Shown one piece after another: positions 63,055 to 64,000 of a stretch of 64,000 nt of DNA. Numbering within the stretch: the stretch's first letter is position 1; every line of letters starts with the position of its first letter. This DNA is from RYN-122 sp963761655. GTDB taxonomy: Bacteria > Actinomycetota > Actinomycetes > Mycobacteriales > SCTD01. The notes under the pieces were generated by a model. That model was not told the DNA's origin. It searched no databases and saw only the letters and a program-made list of their open reading frames with translations. The stretch covers positions 620,001-684,000 of the forward strand of contig CAVXHI010000008.1 of NCBI GenBank assembly GCA_963761655.1, given 5' to 3'. The position numbers and the translations under genes are program-made.

Positions 63055-63786
63055 GTGGACCTCTCGCGCTGGACCCTGCGCCGCTCGGTCGCGCTGCTGT
63101 CCGCCTTCCGGGTCGAGCAGACCGACCCGGCCCGCTTCTACCGCACCCTCGCGGAGGACTCCGTCCAGCAGGTCCTCGGGTACGCGGCCCTCGAGGGCGC
63201 CGTCGTCCTCGACGTCGGGGGCGGTCCCGGCTGGTTCGCCGACGCGTTCCGGCGGGCCGGGGCGGCGTACGTGTCGGTGGAGTCCGACCTCGGGGAGCTC
63301 GCGGCCGTCACCGTGCCCGGGCCCGGCAGCGTCCTCGGCTCCGCCCTGGCGCTCCCGTTCCGCGACGGGGCGGTCGACGTCTGCTACTCCAGCAACGTCC
63401 TCGAGCACGTGCCCGACCAGGACCGGATGCTCGACGAGATGCTGCGCGTCGTGCGCCCGGGCGGGCTGGTCTTCTGCTCGTACACGCTGTGGCTCTCGCC
63501 GCACGGGGGGCACGAGACGTCGCCGTGGCACTACGTCGGCGGCACGTACGCGGCCCGGCGGTACGCGCGACGGCACGGCAGGCCGCCGAAGAACGTCTAC
63601 GGCACGAGCATGTTCCCGGCGTGGGCCGGCCGCGGGGTCCGCTGGGCGAGGCGGCACCCCGACGTCGAGGTCGTGCACCTGCTGCCGCGCTACCACCCGT
63701 GGTGGGCCTGGTGGGTCGCGCAGGTGCCGGGGCTGCGCGAGGTCGCGGCCTGGAACCTCGTCCTGGTGCTGCGCCGCCGCCGGTAG
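63055..63786 (+). CDS. Class I SAM-dependent methyltransferase
   Basis: A 243-residue methyltransferase. Motif I is VVLDVGGGPGWFADAF, the acidic loop VESDLGEL follows, motif II/III reads GSALALPFRDGAVDVCYSSNVLEHVPDQ, then LRVVRPGGLVFCSYT. The C-terminal part is aromatic and basic (YHPWWAWWVAQVPGLREV). The position next to glycosyltransferases suggests a glycan or lipid-linked sugar substrate, but this is inference. The GTG at 63055 agrees with the hexamer upstream. Confidence 0.9.
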   Translation: MDLSRWTLRRSVALLSAFRVEQTDPARFYRTLAEDSVQQVLGYAALEGAVVLDVGGGPGWFADAFRRAGAAYVSVESDLGELAAVTVPGPGSVLGSALALPFRDGAVDVCYSSNVLEHVPDQDRMLDEMLRVVRPGGLVFCSYTLWLSPHGGHETSPWHYVGGTYAARRYARRHGRPPKNVYGTSMFPAWAGRGVRWARRHPDVEVVHLLPRYHPWWAWWVAQVPGLREVAAWNLVLVLRRRR

Positions 63787-63938
63787 GGACGTACCGGGGC
63801 AGTCCCGGACGAGGCCAGGTCACGGTCCGGCCGCAGTGCGGCGTGCCCGCTCGTCCCTCGTGTCTGGTTGTCGGACCGCGGGGCTATGGTCCCGGTCACA
63901 GGGTCCGCACCCGGGCCCGCACCGCGAGGAGGACACCT

Positions 63939-64000
63939 GTGAGCACGCAGATCGAGGAGACGCCGCTCCCGCGGGACGCGCGCGGCACCGCACTCGCCGC
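63939..64000 (+). CDS. Start of an unidentified gene (runs off the right edge)
   Basis: A GTG at 63939 with GCGAGGAGG nine bases upstream opens a frame beginning VSTQIEETPLPRDARGTALA that continues beyond the window. TATGGT about 45 bases upstream could be its -10. Twenty residues are not enough to name a family. Confidence 0.5.
   Translation, partial: MSTQIEETPLPRDARGTALA

Overview
The window is a contiguous piece of chromosome from a very GC-rich actinobacterium (class Actinomycetes). The evidence is the strong G/C bias at third codon positions, the many GTG starts, a PdtaR-type ANTAR regulator beside a tRNA gene, an AftD-type arabinofuranosyltransferase and the gene order hisI-trpE-(TrpM-type membrane protein)-trpC-trpB-trpA-lgt-gltB-gltD-pyk-pdtaR-polA. 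I cannot name the genus. I see no prophage, insertion sequence, CRISPR array or plasmid backbone. No gene-free stretch reaches 300 bases.

Layout. 1-5.0 kb: the start of a ParA-type ATPase, an ABC exporter, hisF, and a minus-strand trio (membrane protein, TIGR03085 protein, AlgX-like SGNH protein). 5.1-13.9 kb: a heterodimeric ABC exporter, an MFS transporter, a divergent ornithine decarboxylase and a large GGDEF-EAL cyclic-di-GMP protein; this block separates hisF from hisI. 13.9-19.3 kb: the hisI-trp operon. 19.5-21.1 kb: a DUF222/HNH gene and a small ORF between trpA and lgt. 21.1-34.6 kb: lgt, a VIT-type metal transporter, an orphan histidine kinase, glutamate synthase (gltB, gltD), a secreted subtilisin, an unknown protein and pyruvate kinase. 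34.6-36.7 kb: a Pro/Ala-rich small protein, a secreted CHAP protein, a 65-residue ORF, a tRNA-Leu(CAA) and pdtaR. 36.9-44.0 kb: a branched-chain amino-acid ABC uptake system (livK, livHMGF plus a lipoprotein, and a second divergent LivF). 44-52 kb: DUF554 protein, GNAT acetyltransferase, DNA polymerase I, thioesterase, aldo/keto reductase, dienelactone hydrolase and a wax-ester synthase/DGAT. 52-64 kb: a lipoprotein, an aldehyde dehydrogenase and a cell-surface glycan cluster (flippase, AftD, acyltransferase 3, a polytopic GT-C-like protein, a GT4 glycosyltransferase and a methyltransferase).

How it works together. The central part is housekeeping: histidine and tryptophan synthesis, nitrogen assimilation into glutamate, lipoprotein maturation, the last step of glycolysis and DNA repair. 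The liv genes form one uptake system on two divergent units. The last 10 kb looks like assembly, export and decoration of an arabinan-containing surface polymer.

Two window-wide patterns matter. First, at least eleven genes have a TAnnnT hexamer ending 6-8 bases before the start codon, the geometry of leaderless transcripts. Second, seven or eight genes (MFS, HNH, gltD, S8 protease, livH, aftD, GT4) carry single-base frame breaks, about fourteen in all and mostly one extra base. Correcting them gives an intact reading frame every time, so sequencing error is the first explanation to test.
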